45,596 nt of DNA from UBA12151 sp964600645 (GTDB lineage: Bacteria; Patescibacteriota; Minisyncoccia; Moranbacterales; UBA9337). Below, piece after piece: positions 29,634 to 38,530 of the stretch. The position numbers and the translations under genes were made by a program. The stretch is taken from NCBI GenBank assembly GCA_964600645.1, contig CAZRJL010000001.1, positions 1 to 45,596 of the forward strand, written 5' to 3'. Every line of letters starts with the position of its first letter. Position 1 is the first letter of the stretch. The notes below the pieces were generated by a model. That model was not told where the DNA came from. It searched no databases and was given only the letters and a program-made list of their open reading frames with translations.

Positions 29634-32246
29634 CTACCGCAAAACTATCTTTCCTTTTAAGAGTTTTGCGTTCACGGCATCTCCCTCCCCTATTCTACCC
29701 TCAATTATCCGAAGCGCCAACTCATCCAAAATTTCCGCCTGAATAACTCTTTTTAGCGGTCTGGCTCCGTATGCCGGATCATATCCTTTTTCGGTAAGAT
29801 ATTTTTCCACTTCACTTTCCACTTTCAAGTAAATTCTTTTTTTACTTAATCGCTGACGCACTTTTTCAAGCTGTAATTGCACTATTTTTTCCAGTGTTTT
29901 TTTGCCAAGCGGATGAAATATTATTATATCATCCAAGCGATTCAAAAATTCAGGCTTGAAATTACCTCGCAAGCTCTCCATTATTTTTCCCCGTATTTCT
30001 TTTTCATTCATAGCGTTTTCTCCTCGCTTGTGGCGAAAACCGACTTCGTGCATTTCATAGATCAAATCGGAGCCGATATTAGATGTCATTATTATTACCG
30101 CATTCTTAAAATTAACAACTCTTCCTTTCGCATCCGTAAGCCTTCCATCATCAAGAAGTTGTAAAAGAATATTAAACACCTGCGGGTGCGCTTTTTCTAT
30201 TTCATCAAACAAAATCACACTGAATGGTCTGCGCCTGACTATTTCCGTGAGTTGCCCACCCTCTTCATATCCAACATATCCCGGGGGAGAACCGATAATT
30301 TTCGCGGTTGAATGCGATTCCATATATTCACTCATATCCAAACGCACCATTGCTTTTTCATCATTGAAAAGCAATTCCGTAAGCGCTTTTGCCAACTCCG
30401 TTTTTCCAACTCCAGTGGGACCAAGAAAAATAAACGAACCAATAGGTCTGTTTTCTTCTGAAATTCCAGCTCTCGATCTTCGAATTGCGTTCGCTACCGA
30501 TCTTATCGCTTCCTCTTGCCCGACAACTCTTTTTCCAATTTCTTTCTCGGCATTTGCCAATTTTTCCACTTCTCCTTGCAACATCTTTGAAACGGGAATA
30601 TTGGTCCACCGCGAAACTACTTTCGCAATATCTTCTTCGGTAACTTCTTCTTTCAACATCCCTTCGTTTTTTTGAATTTTGTTTAATTTTACGCTTTCAC
30701 GTTTTATTTTCTTCTCCAATTCCGGAATTTTTCCATATCGAATTTCAGCCACCTTATCAAGTTTTCCTTGGCGCTCCAAAACATCCGCTTCCGATTTAAA
30801 TCGGTCAATCTCCTTTTTCTCCTTTCTTATTATCATAATCAAATCTTTTTCCGATTTCCATTGAAGGCTTGTTTTTTGAAACTTTTCCTTAAAATTGGCT
30901 ATTTCTTTGGATATTTCATTTATTTTTTCCTTTATCTTGCCGTTTTTCTCCCTTTCCAGTGCTTTCTTTTCAATTTCCATACGGCGAATATTTCTTTCCA
31001 TCTGATCGATTTCCGCCGGCATTGAATCGATTTCTATCTTTAATGAAGACGCCGCTTCGTCTATCAAATCAACCGCTTTGTCCGGCAAAAATCTGTCGCT
31101 GATATAACGCGAAGAAAGATTGACTGCTGCCAAGATAGCTTCATCGGTAATTTTCACCCCGTGATGAATTTCGTATTTTTCCTTAATGCCACGCAAAATC
31201 GCTATCGCATCCTCAATTGAAGGCTCAGAAACAAGAACCGGCTGAAATCTTCTTTCAAGCGCCGCATCTTTTTCTATATATTTTTGATATTCCTTAATTG
31301 TGGTTGCCCCAATTGTCTTCATTTTTCCTCGCGCCAAAGCGGGCTTTAGCATGTTGGAAGCGTCCAGCGCTCCCTCACTTGCCCCCGCTCCAACCAGAGT
31401 ATGAAGTTCGTCTATAAAAACAACATACTTTCCCGCCGAACTTTCAATTTCTTTCAAAATAGCTTTGAGTCTATCTTCAAATTCCCCTCTAAATTTGGCG
31501 CCCGCCAAAAGCGCACCCAAATCCAAATTCACAATCTCTTTGTTGCGAAGATTTTCCGGAACATCTCCGGAAATAATTCTTTGCGCAAGGCCTTCGATAA
31601 TCGCTGTTTTTCCCGTTCCCGCTTCTCCGATTAAAACAGGATTATTTTTTGTTCTTCGGCTCAAAACTTGCACAACGCGGCGAATCTCCGCGTCTCTGCC
31701 GATCACCGGATCCAACTTTTCACTTCTTGCCAATTGCGTCAGATTGATTGTATATTTTTCTAACGACTGAAATTTTCCTTCCGGCTCCGGACTGTCCACT
31801 CTTTGATTTCCACGAATTTCCGAAAGAATTTTCAGCACCTTGTCGTAATTTATTCCCTTTTTTTCCAAGATTTTTTCTGCCACATTTCGCACGGATAATA
31901 TCGCCAGAAAAAGATGTTCAGTGGAAACAAAATCATCTTTCATCATTTCCATTTCTTTTCCGGCTTGCTCCAAAACTCGAGCCAAATCTTGACTTACATA
32001 AATTTGTCCGATTGTACCCATTGAACCCTTTGGTATTCTCTCTATTTCACCCGCAAGCTCTCCGGAAATATCGTTGATGTTAATTTCCATTTTGCGCAAA
32101 ACAATCGGAACAATAGAATCGCTCTGAACAATTAAAACAGAAATTAAATGAAAAACATCCACCTGTATTTGATTGTAAGATAAGGCTTTTTCCTGCGCCG
32201 CGCGCAATGCCTCTTGGCTTTTGTTTGTAAATTTACCTATATCCAT
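29634..32246 (-). CDS. clpB: ClpB-type AAA+ disaggregase
   Basis: 870 residues. Clp N-domain repeats (residues 1-145), first AAA+ module with GEAGTGKTAIIEGLA and VVFIDELHTLVGAG, a coiled-coil middle domain (about 400-525) with the long M-domain typical of ClpB rather than ClpA or ClpC, and second module with GPTGVGKTELAKAL and ILFDEIEKAH; the end is YDPAYGARPLKRVIQ. It rescues aggregated proteins, usually with DnaK. A tripeptide for docking ClpP is not evident, so it should not deliver to the ClpP-like protein at 13141. The gene starts one base after the htrA stop. Confidence 0.93.
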   Translation of the reverse strand: MDIGKFTNKSQEALRAAQEKALSYNQIQVDVFHLISVLIVQSDSIVPIVLRKMEININDISGELAGEIERIPKGSMGTIGQIYVSQDLARVLEQAGKEMEMMKDDFVSTEHLFLAILSVRNVAEKILEKKGINYDKVLKILSEIRGNQRVDSPEPEGKFQSLEKYTINLTQLARSEKLDPVIGRDAEIRRVVQVLSRRTKNNPVLIGEAGTGKTAIIEGLAQRIISGDVPENLRNKEIVNLDLGALLAGAKFRGEFEDRLKAILKEIESSAGKYVVFIDELHTLVGAGASEGALDASNMLKPALARGKMKTIGATTIKEYQKYIEKDAALERRFQPVLVSEPSIEDAIAILRGIKEKYEIHHGVKITDEAILAAVNLSSRYISDRFLPDKAVDLIDEAASSLKIEIDSMPAEIDQMERNIRRMEIEKKALEREKNGKIKEKINEISKEIANFKEKFQKTSLQWKSEKDLIMIIRKEKKEIDRFKSEADVLERQGKLDKVAEIRYGKIPELEKKIKRESVKLNKIQKNEGMLKEEVTEEDIAKVVSRWTNIPVSKMLQGEVEKLANAEKEIGKRVVGQEEAIRSVANAIRRSRAGISEENRPIGSFIFLGPTGVGKTELAKALTELLFNDEKAMVRLDMSEYMESHSTAKIIGSPPGYVGYEEGGQLTEIVRRRPFSVILFDEIEKAHPQVFNILLQLLDDGRLTDAKGRVVNFKNAVIIMTSNIGSDLIYEMHEVGFRHKRGENAMNEKEIRGKIMESLRGNFKPEFLNRLDDIIIFHPLGKKTLEKIVQLQLEKVRQRLSKKRIYLKVESEVEKYLTEKGYDPAYGARPLKRVIQAEILDELALRIIEGRIGEGDAVNAKLLKGKIVLR

Positions 32247-32247
32247 A

Positions 32248-33570
32248 TTATTGTTTTCTCTCTTCCAATTTAATTTGGATTTCTCTTATTTCTCCCTTAT
32301 GCCAAACTTTCACCGCAATATTTTCTCCCACTTCACGCTGGGAAATCAAATCAGAGAGAGTCCTTTTTTCGGTTATTTTTTCTCCCGCTATTTCCAAAAT
32401 TATATCATTCTCTACAATCCCCGCTTTATCTGCCGGAGAAGTAGGCGTCACCGCCAAATCTGTGATTTTTTCTCCGCGAACCACCAGTGCGCCATATTCA
32501 AAGGGTAAATTGTTTTCCTTTTGTATACTTTCAGTAATAATTGCGTATCTCACTCCAATGAAAGGCACGGAAATTTTTCCTTGCTTATCTATTTGATTCA
32601 AAGTTTTTTTCACAACATTTACCGGAAGAGCAAATCCGATATTTTCCGCTCCTTGTGCTACTGCCACATTAACTCCAATCACTTTGCCGGAAATATCCAA
32701 AAGCGGTCCACCGGAATTGCCGGGATTTATCGCCGCATCAGTTTGTATTATTCCCATAAGTTTTTCAGAATCCCCCATTCCACTGCCGGCAACAATATCC
32801 CGCTTTAATCCCGAGATTATTCCCAAACTCACACTATTGGAAAATTCTCCGAGCGGATTACCGATAGCAACTACTGATTGTCCGACTTTCAAATTATCCG
32901 AATCTCCCAAATCAATAGCAGAAAAATCATTTCCTTCTATTTTCAACAGAGCGATGTCCATAGTCGGATGCCTCGCGATAATAGTTGCTTTGTGTTCTTG
33001 AGTGTCGCTCGTAATAATGGTATATTCCGCATCTTCATCACTGACTACATGTTTATTCGTCACAACAATTCCATCCGTCGAAACAATAAATCCGGATCCG
33101 CCGCCAATCTCCATTTTTTCCGTAGACCCGCCATTATAATTACCATTGTCATTAAATGGAGAAAAAAACGGTCCGAATCCGAACGGATCATCAAAAAAAC
33201 TACGAAATTTCTGGACATCCTTAGATACTACAATACTCACAACGCTAGCATTAGCCTTCTCTACAACATTCACCACGGCAGATTCTTTATCTGAAATTGA
33301 AATAGTCTCAGATTTAACTTCTTTCGACTCTTCTTTTTTATTGAAATATTTTGCCGCCAACCCTCCAGACAAAAATCCAAACAACGCACCGAAAAACGAA
33401 GAAAGAACTATCAATAAGACGACCACGAGAAACATTTTATTTTTTATTCTCATACAACTTGTTGGATTATCTTGGATATTTTCCTCCCTTTTTTTACCCA
33501 ATTCATCCGCATTAACAAAGCCACTGGGCATATCTTCACTATTTTCTTTTTTTATTTTTTCTTTTTCCAT
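32248..33570 (-). CDS. HtrA/DegP-like serine protease with PDZ domain
   Basis: 440 residues. N-terminal cytoplasmic part, membrane anchor (near residues 48-72), then an S1C protease domain with an intact triad: VTNKHVV (His), TMDIALLK (Asp) and NPGNSGGPL (Ser); one C-terminal PDZ domain (SPADKAGIVENDIILEI). It degrades damaged proteins on the outer side of the membrane. A Gly/Asn-rich loop (FGPFFSPFNDNGNYNGG) precedes the catalytic core. It leads an operon with clpB, a membrane protein and an inactive paralogue. Confidence 0.93.
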   Translation of the reverse strand: MEKEKIKKENSEDMPSGFVNADELGKKREENIQDNPTSCMRIKNKMFLVVVLLIVLSSFFGALFGFLSGGLAAKYFNKKEESKEVKSETISISDKESAVVNVVEKANASVVSIVVSKDVQKFRSFFDDPFGFGPFFSPFNDNGNYNGGSTEKMEIGGGSGFIVSTDGIVVTNKHVVSDEDAEYTIITSDTQEHKATIIARHPTMDIALLKIEGNDFSAIDLGDSDNLKVGQSVVAIGNPLGEFSNSVSLGIISGLKRDIVAGSGMGDSEKLMGIIQTDAAINPGNSGGPLLDISGKVIGVNVAVAQGAENIGFALPVNVVKKTLNQIDKQGKISVPFIGVRYAIITESIQKENNLPFEYGALVVRGEKITDLAVTPTSPADKAGIVENDIILEIAGEKITEKRTLSDLISQREVGENIAVKVWHKGEIREIQIKLEERKQ

Positions 33571-33621
33571 ATAAAATAAAACATAAATTAAAAAATAATT
33601 ATGTCTATAAAAGGAACTGGC

Positions 33622-33644
33622 AGGAGGCGCAAAAGGCGCCTCCT
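33622..33644. terminator. Hairpin between ferredoxin and htrA
   Basis: Perfect 9-bp stem AGGAGGCGC/GCGCCTCCT with a five-base loop, 16 bases past the ferredoxin stop. The T-run on the minus strand is weak. Confidence 0.6.
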
Positions 33645-33660
33645 CGACTAAAATGAATTT

Positions 33661-33843
33661 TTATTCTTCGACTGAAATAGCACTTACCGGGCAACTTTCC
33701 GCCGCCTCTTGGCAATTACAATCCCCGCAATCTTCAGAGATAACGTGGGATTTTCCATCCTCAATCTTGAAAACATTCGGACAAAGAGCTTCGCATGTTC
33801 CGCATCCAATACAAAGCTCTTCACTAACTACCGGCTTTGACAT
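33661..33843 (-). CDS. 4Fe-4S ferredoxin
   Basis: 60 residues. CIGCGTCEALCP (Cys 11, 14, 17, 21) and, at the end, CPVSAI (Cys 51) fit a bacterial [4Fe-4S] ferredoxin. Cys 39, 42 and 44 (CGDCNC) are placed off the usual pattern, so one cluster is safe and a second is possible. Its redox partner is unknown; IspG (37417) is one enzyme in the window that needs a low-potential electron donor. Confidence 0.92.
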   Translation of the reverse strand: MSKPVVSEELCIGCGTCEALCPNVFKIEDGKSHVISEDCGDCNCQEAAESCPVSAISVEE

Positions 33844-33890
33844 ATTTTTTTATTTAATTTAATTATTATTTTTTAAAAATGAACACATTA

Positions 33891-34934
33891 TTATAAAACA
33901 AAATTATCTTCGCCTTGTTCAAATTCACGAAGATTGCTATCTGAAAATTCAACCGCTCCGGAAGAAAAATCCCAGAAATATCCATCGACAACGACCCAAA
34001 TTTTTCTTTTTTTCATTTCTTCCCCCAGCCAATCACTCAGATTCATTTTAGGGCGAAAAATCTGCCTCACTCTAACTAATTCTTCATTATTTTCAATCTT
34101 TTTTTCTTCCACTTCCACAATATGATATCCCAACTCACTCTCTATTACGCCACTTCTACCCCCTTCTTTCAAAGAAAAGGATGCTTCCGCCAATTCATCC
34201 AAAATTTGATCTCGAGAAAACCAACCCAACTCTCCGCCCCGATTGACTGTCTCGCCCTGTGAAAATTCCATCACCACAGAAGAAAAATCTCCGCCCGCTA
34301 ACAACTTTTCCCAAGCTTGTTGCATTTTATCCTCTTGTTTCTCATTTTCTTTTTGTCTATATTCAGTTTGAATGATTTTTTCCATCTCATCACGATACAG
34401 ACTTGGGCGGACAATTTTCTTTTTAAAATCATCCATATCCCATCCGTACAGTTTTTCCAGATTGTTCCTTATTTTCTCCTCATTTCCAAATTCCTTAATT
34501 TTCCTGGAAACATTTTGATCGACATCTTCCTCTGTGATTATTATATTCTTTTCTTTCGCCGCCAACTCGATAACTTTATCCGCTATCAATTTATTAAAAA
34601 TATCTTTTTCTTTTATTTTCAAGCGTTTTTTTCCGTCTTCCGTAGAAAAATCAACCAGCAATCCTTCTTTGGAAAAATCCTGATTCTCATAGAAATTTTT
34701 AACCGACTGCAAGTCCTCATCAATATTCGACAAACTCACGAAATGATAATAATCCACTACGACGGCGGGAAAAGGAATGCGAGCGGTTATTTTTTTCACA
34801 AAAACGTTTTCATGATTCCGACAAACAAAAAAACTCAACGCGACAAATAAAAATAAAAGAAAAATACCCAAAGACACTGATGCCACCACCCAGCTTACTT
34901 TTTTTTCTTTTTTATTTTCATTATTCTTGCTCAT
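33891..34934 (-). CDS. PpiC/SurA-type peptidyl-prolyl isomerase, membrane-anchored
   Basis: 347 residues: an N-terminal membrane helix, a SurA_N-like helical region (residues about 85-200) and a parvulin domain around GGDFSSVVMEFSQGETVNRG and GELGWF...SELGYHIVEV. It helps fold exported proteins. The start is six bases after the stop of the FtsB-like gene, so both are co-transcribed. Confidence 0.85.
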   Translation of the reverse strand: MSKNNENKKEKKVSWVVASVSLGIFLLFLFVALSFFVCRNHENVFVKKITARIPFPAVVVDYYHFVSLSNIDEDLQSVKNFYENQDFSKEGLLVDFSTEDGKKRLKIKEKDIFNKLIADKVIELAAKEKNIIITEEDVDQNVSRKIKEFGNEEKIRNNLEKLYGWDMDDFKKKIVRPSLYRDEMEKIIQTEYRQKENEKQEDKMQQAWEKLLAGGDFSSVVMEFSQGETVNRGGELGWFSRDQILDELAEASFSLKEGGRSGVIESELGYHIVEVEEKKIENNEELVRVRQIFRPKMNLSDWLGEEMKKRKIWVVVDGYFWDFSSGAVEFSDSNLREFEQGEDNFVL

Positions 34935-34940
34935 CGGTTT

Positions 34941-35351
34941 TTATAAATTGCCGAAAAAATAATTGAACCATTTCCGATAATTAGGATCCTCGTTTCTATT
35001 TTCCACCTTCATCTTTGAAATTTCAATATTACCGCCATCGCTCTCGACATCGTCAACCACAGCAGAAACGCTCTGCTTTACGGAAACGATTTGCTCATCC
35101 TGTTTCTGCATATTCAATCTTTCTTTCGCAACCCTCTCTTTATATGCTTCTGTTTTAAAATATTCTATCTTCTCGATCAACTGATTATTGCTTTCTTTCA
35201 GTTGCTCAGCCTGTTTGTTAAGTTTCTCTATTTCTTCATTTATTTTTTTATTTCTCTTATATTCATTAAGCGAAGGAATAAACAACAAGACAGCCAGTGC
35301 CAAAAAACCTACGAGTATTCCAGTGGAAAAAAATAAATTTTTTCTATTCAT
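34941..35351 (-). CDS. FtsB/DivIC-like septum formation initiator
   Basis: 136 residues: short basic N-terminus, one membrane helix (residues 8-27), a coiled coil with heptads (about 35-70) and the FtsB-type segment AYKERVAKERLNMQKQDE. The family links division proteins (FtsL, FtsQ) at the septum. A charged tail (DVESDGGNIEISK) follows. It is upstream of the PpiC-like gene. Confidence 0.78.
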   Translation of the reverse strand: MNRKNLFFSTGILVGFLALAVLLFIPSLNEYKRNKKINEEIEKLNKQAEQLKESNNQLIEKIEYFKTEAYKERVAKERLNMQKQDEQIVSVKQSVSAVVDDVESDGGNIEISKMKVENRNEDPNYRKWFNYFFGNL

Positions 35352-35361
35352 CTCGATTGAT

Positions 35362-35475
35362 TTAATATAGAAACAATGGGGCGATTAAAAAAACAATCAT
35401 AGAGACAACCGCGATAAGAGAGATGGTTACCCAAATTATTTTTATTTTTTTTCGAAACCTTCTATTGTTATGCAT
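35362..35475 (-). CDS. Single-pass membrane microprotein
   Basis: 37 codons from ATG 35475 to TAA 35362. A basic start (MHNNRRFRKKIK) is followed by one hydrophobic helix (IIWVTISLIAVVSMIVFLIA). It precedes the FtsB-like gene by ten bases on the same strand, so it may be a small division or envelope protein. No family recognised. Confidence 0.6.
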   Translation of the reverse strand: MHNNRRFRKKIKIIWVTISLIAVVSMIVFLIAPLFLY

Positions 35476-35530
35476 ACGCTAATTTTAACAAATTTTTAAA
35501 AAAAACAAAACACCGAAAAATATCACGATC

Positions 35531-36928
35531 TCAATTTTCAGAAAATTCCAAATGCAAATCCTTTTTAAGCATTCCATCATAATCAAATTCTCCCTTGCTA
35601 TTTTTCATATGAACTTTTATTGGGACGTCTCCTACGCCTGACTGCTTCTGAACAAGCAGACGATATTCCTTTTCCTTAAATTCAGATGGAAGTTCATATT
35701 TTATATACGCCTCCGTTTGTCCATTAATAAGAACATGGCAAATAAATCCAAAATAAGTTTTTCCAAAATCCTCATCAATCAGCGGGTAGCTAACCATCTT
35801 ACGATCAATAAGGGTCGACCCTTTGGGAACATACACGCGCAAATATGAGTGATAATCGCTAGTCCTCCAATCGCCATAAGTGGCATTATGTTTGTATAAA
35901 ATTTTCAACTCAACAGTCGGTTTTTCTGCCGTCAAATCAATATTATATGAAACACTGCGATCAATAAAATAATCAGATTTGAGCGCCCCCATATTCGCAT
36001 CCACTATCATCAAATAATCATCATTCCAATCCTGAGCAACCCTGCCATCCCAATGAACTTTTTCTATGGATGCCTGCAATTGAGCGTCATTGAAATTAAA
36101 CATAACATTTTTATTGCGAAGTTCTTCCAAAACAAACTCTGAAATTTTAGGAATATTATTAATATGTGCCAATTTTTCAATAATCACGTTTGCCATAACC
36201 TTCATTATCGCCTTTCTATTGGTTGTATCAATATTTGGATTTTCAATATAGGCTTTTTCTACGACTTCTTCTAATTTCAAGACAGCATTCTCACTAGTAA
36301 ATTCCGCGGCGTAGCCGGGAACAGTAATTGGTCCGGTTAACTTCAGAACATTCGCGAAAACATCCGAATTCACCGCAATAACTCCGTCAAAATCACTGTT
36401 CCCCCCACTGAGACGATAGAAATATTTTGCTTTTTCAACGTTGGTTGGAAAATCCGGAGAGAAATTTGAATCACGAAATTTCCATTTTTTAATACTCATC
36501 ATTCTAGTAAACGGATATGGCGGAACTACCTTTGTGGTAATTCTTTGATCAAGCAAATTTGCATCCTCTACGACCGTCGAAACAACCTCTCCGTTTTTCA
36601 TTTTTAATACCGCATACTGACCAAGAAATCCTCCTCCTGGACGCAACTCCATATTATTTTGAAGCAAAATTAAGAATCTTTTTTCAACATCATCTTTTTT
36701 CATAAACTCCGCCGCTAAATTATTAATAGCAGCAACTTCATCCTTTGTATCTTTTTCCACCGGCAAAAGCCTGAATATTTTTTCAAATGCCGAAATTGAA
36801 GACAAGATAACATCTTTCTTGTCCGCAGTCATAAAATAATACCCTGCCGCAAAAATTAGCGCTACAAAAACACCACCAATAACAAGCCGTTTTTTAAAAA
36901 ACTTTTTATCCCCCTCAATGTAATTCAT
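35531..36928 (-). CDS. DUF4012-domain membrane-anchored protein
   Basis: 465 residues with an N-terminal membrane helix (VIGGVFVALIFAAGYYF). LLQNNMELRPGGGFLGQYAVL is the diagnostic DUF4012 start motif. The rest is a large extracellular domain ending in beta-rich repeats. The domain is common in Gram-positive and Patescibacteria genomes, sometimes near polysaccharide or attachment genes; its function is not known. Confidence 0.88.
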   Translation of the reverse strand: MNYIEGDKKFFKKRLVIGGVFVALIFAAGYYFMTADKKDVILSSISAFEKIFRLLPVEKDTKDEVAAINNLAAEFMKKDDVEKRFLILLQNNMELRPGGGFLGQYAVLKMKNGEVVSTVVEDANLLDQRITTKVVPPYPFTRMMSIKKWKFRDSNFSPDFPTNVEKAKYFYRLSGGNSDFDGVIAVNSDVFANVLKLTGPITVPGYAAEFTSENAVLKLEEVVEKAYIENPNIDTTNRKAIMKVMANVIIEKLAHINNIPKISEFVLEELRNKNVMFNFNDAQLQASIEKVHWDGRVAQDWNDDYLMIVDANMGALKSDYFIDRSVSYNIDLTAEKPTVELKILYKHNATYGDWRTSDYHSYLRVYVPKGSTLIDRKMVSYPLIDEDFGKTYFGFICHVLINGQTEAYIKYELPSEFKEKEYRLLVQKQSGVGDVPIKVHMKNSKGEFDYDGMLKKDLHLEFSEN

Positions 36929-37022
36929 TTATTTTTTATTTTTTAATATAATACCAACAATATTACCATACGAAAATTATTCTACCACCCTTTCATTTTT
37001 TATTCAATAGACATATTGGTAT

Positions 37023-37340
37023 TTAGCCAATGTTTCCACTTTGTTTTTTCATTATTTCCAGCAACACATTAAAATCGTCGTTTTTAGAGACTTTATTGGA
37101 TTTTTCCGCGACGCATTTTTGGCACTTATGGATGATGATTTGTTTTCCGTTTTTTATCTGAATAGAAATTGGTTTCATCATTCCCTGACAGCTTTCTGCC
37201 CGATCACCGGGATTTTCGTCCACATGGCGGCTCCACAGGCAAAACGGGCAATGATTAGTATATCCATCACCTTCAACTCTCTCTCCGCAATTTCCACACA
37301 CAAAATCCTCGATATTCCGTTGAAATTTCCTTGTTGCCAT
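37023..37340 (-). CDS. RNHCP-domain protein
   Basis: 105 residues. FQRNIEDFVCGNCG, GDGYTNHCPFCLWSRHVDENPGDR and a final CQKC match the RNHCP domain, named from its conserved residues: a zinc-binding fold with three CxxC-like pairs. The function is unknown. It diverges from ispG, with 76 bases between the starts. Confidence 0.92.
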   Translation of the reverse strand: MATRKFQRNIEDFVCGNCGERVEGDGYTNHCPFCLWSRHVDENPGDRAESCQGMMKPISIQIKNGKQIIIHKCQKCVAEKSNKVSKNDDFNVLLEIMKKQSGNIG

Positions 37341-37416
37341 AAGTAAGTTTTTCCTTGATAATCAATAATAAAACTGCTACTATTTATACACCTAAAACAA
37401 TCTAAGATCAATATCT

Positions 37417-38478
37417 ATGAAGAAATATCAATCTCGCATAGTCAAGGTTGGCAACTTAAGACTGGGAGGAAGCAATCCTGTGAGAATTCAATCGATGTGC
37501 AATACCGACACTCGCGATGTCTTCGCCACCATCAAGCAAATTTTGGCGCTCGAAAAAGAGGGCTGTGAAATAATTCGCGTCGCCGTTGCCGATATGACTG
37601 CCGCCAAGGCCATTGGAAAAATAAAAAAAAGAATTCACATTCCACTAGTTGCCGACATTCATTTTGATCACAAGCTGGCGCTGGAAGCAATCAATCAAGG
37701 TATCGACAAAATTCGTATCAATCCCGGCAATATTGGCTCACAAGAAAAAATAGAATCGGTCGTAAATGCCTGCAAAAAGAAAAATATTCCCATTCGCATC
37801 GGAATAAATGCAGGCTCCCTTGAACAAGACCTTCTGAATAAATATGGCGCTACACCCAAAGCGGCGGTTGAATCGGCAATGAGACATATTCGAATTTTGG
37901 AAAAACTGAAATTCCAGGATATTTTAATTTCTATTAAATTCAGTAATGTTCCTCAAATGATTGAGGCTTATCAAATGCTAGCCAAAAAAGTTGATTACCC
38001 TCTACATCTTGGCGTAACAGAGGCCGGAACAATTTTTAACGGATCTATAAAGAGCGCTATCGGCATTGGAATTTTACTAAATCAAGGCATCGGCGCAACT
38101 TTCCGAGTTTCCCTCACTGCAAACCCACTGGAAGAAATGAAAACCTGCTGGGCAATTCTTGGGTCTCTCGGTTTTCGCCACCGCGGACCGGAAATGATTT
38201 CCTGCCCAACTTGTGGAAGAACAGAAATTGACTTGATCGGTTTGGCAAACAAGGTTGAAAAGGCGCTGAAAAAAATAAAAACGCCGATCAAGGTGGCGGT
38301 AATGGGTTGCGTGGTTAATGGTCCAGGAGAAGCGCGCGAGGCTGACATCGGCGTGGCTGGCGGCAAAGGAATGGGGGCTATTTTTGCCAAAGGAAAAGTC
38401 ATCAAAAGCGTCAAAGAAAAAGACATTCTCCCTGCTCTTTTGGAAGAAATCAAGAAACTTGAAAAAGGGGAAATTTAG
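37417..38478 (+). CDS. ispG: 4-hydroxy-3-methylbut-2-en-1-yl diphosphate synthase
   Basis: 353 residues. The N-terminal barrel has VRIQSMCNTDT and VPLVADIHFDHKLALEA; the C-terminal Fe-S domain has ISCPTCGRTEID and VMGCVVNGPGEA, with the three cluster cysteines. It is the bacterial single-insert-free form. It makes HMBPP in the MEP isoprenoid route and feeds the prenyl synthase at 11076. It is transcribed alone and ends at the terminator at 38487. Confidence 0.96.
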   Translation: MKKYQSRIVKVGNLRLGGSNPVRIQSMCNTDTRDVFATIKQILALEKEGCEIIRVAVADMTAAKAIGKIKKRIHIPLVADIHFDHKLALEAINQGIDKIRINPGNIGSQEKIESVVNACKKKNIPIRIGINAGSLEQDLLNKYGATPKAAVESAMRHIRILEKLKFQDILISIKFSNVPQMIEAYQMLAKKVDYPLHLGVTEAGTIFNGSIKSAIGIGILLNQGIGATFRVSLTANPLEEMKTCWAILGSLGFRHRGPEMISCPTCGRTEIDLIGLANKVEKALKKIKTPIKVAVMGCVVNGPGEAREADIGVAGGKGMGAIFAKGKVIKSVKEKDILPALLEEIKKLEKGEI

Positions 38479-38486
38479 AGAAACAA

Positions 38487-38517
38487 AAAAACAAGGAAAT
38501 AATTCCTTGTTTTTTTG
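38487..38517. terminator. Bidirectional terminator between ispG and histidine kinase
   Basis: AACAAGGAA/TTCCTTGTT stem with a short AATAA loop and A/T-runs on both sides, between two convergent genes. Confidence 0.85.
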
Positions 38518-38530
38518 TTGCAAAATCCCC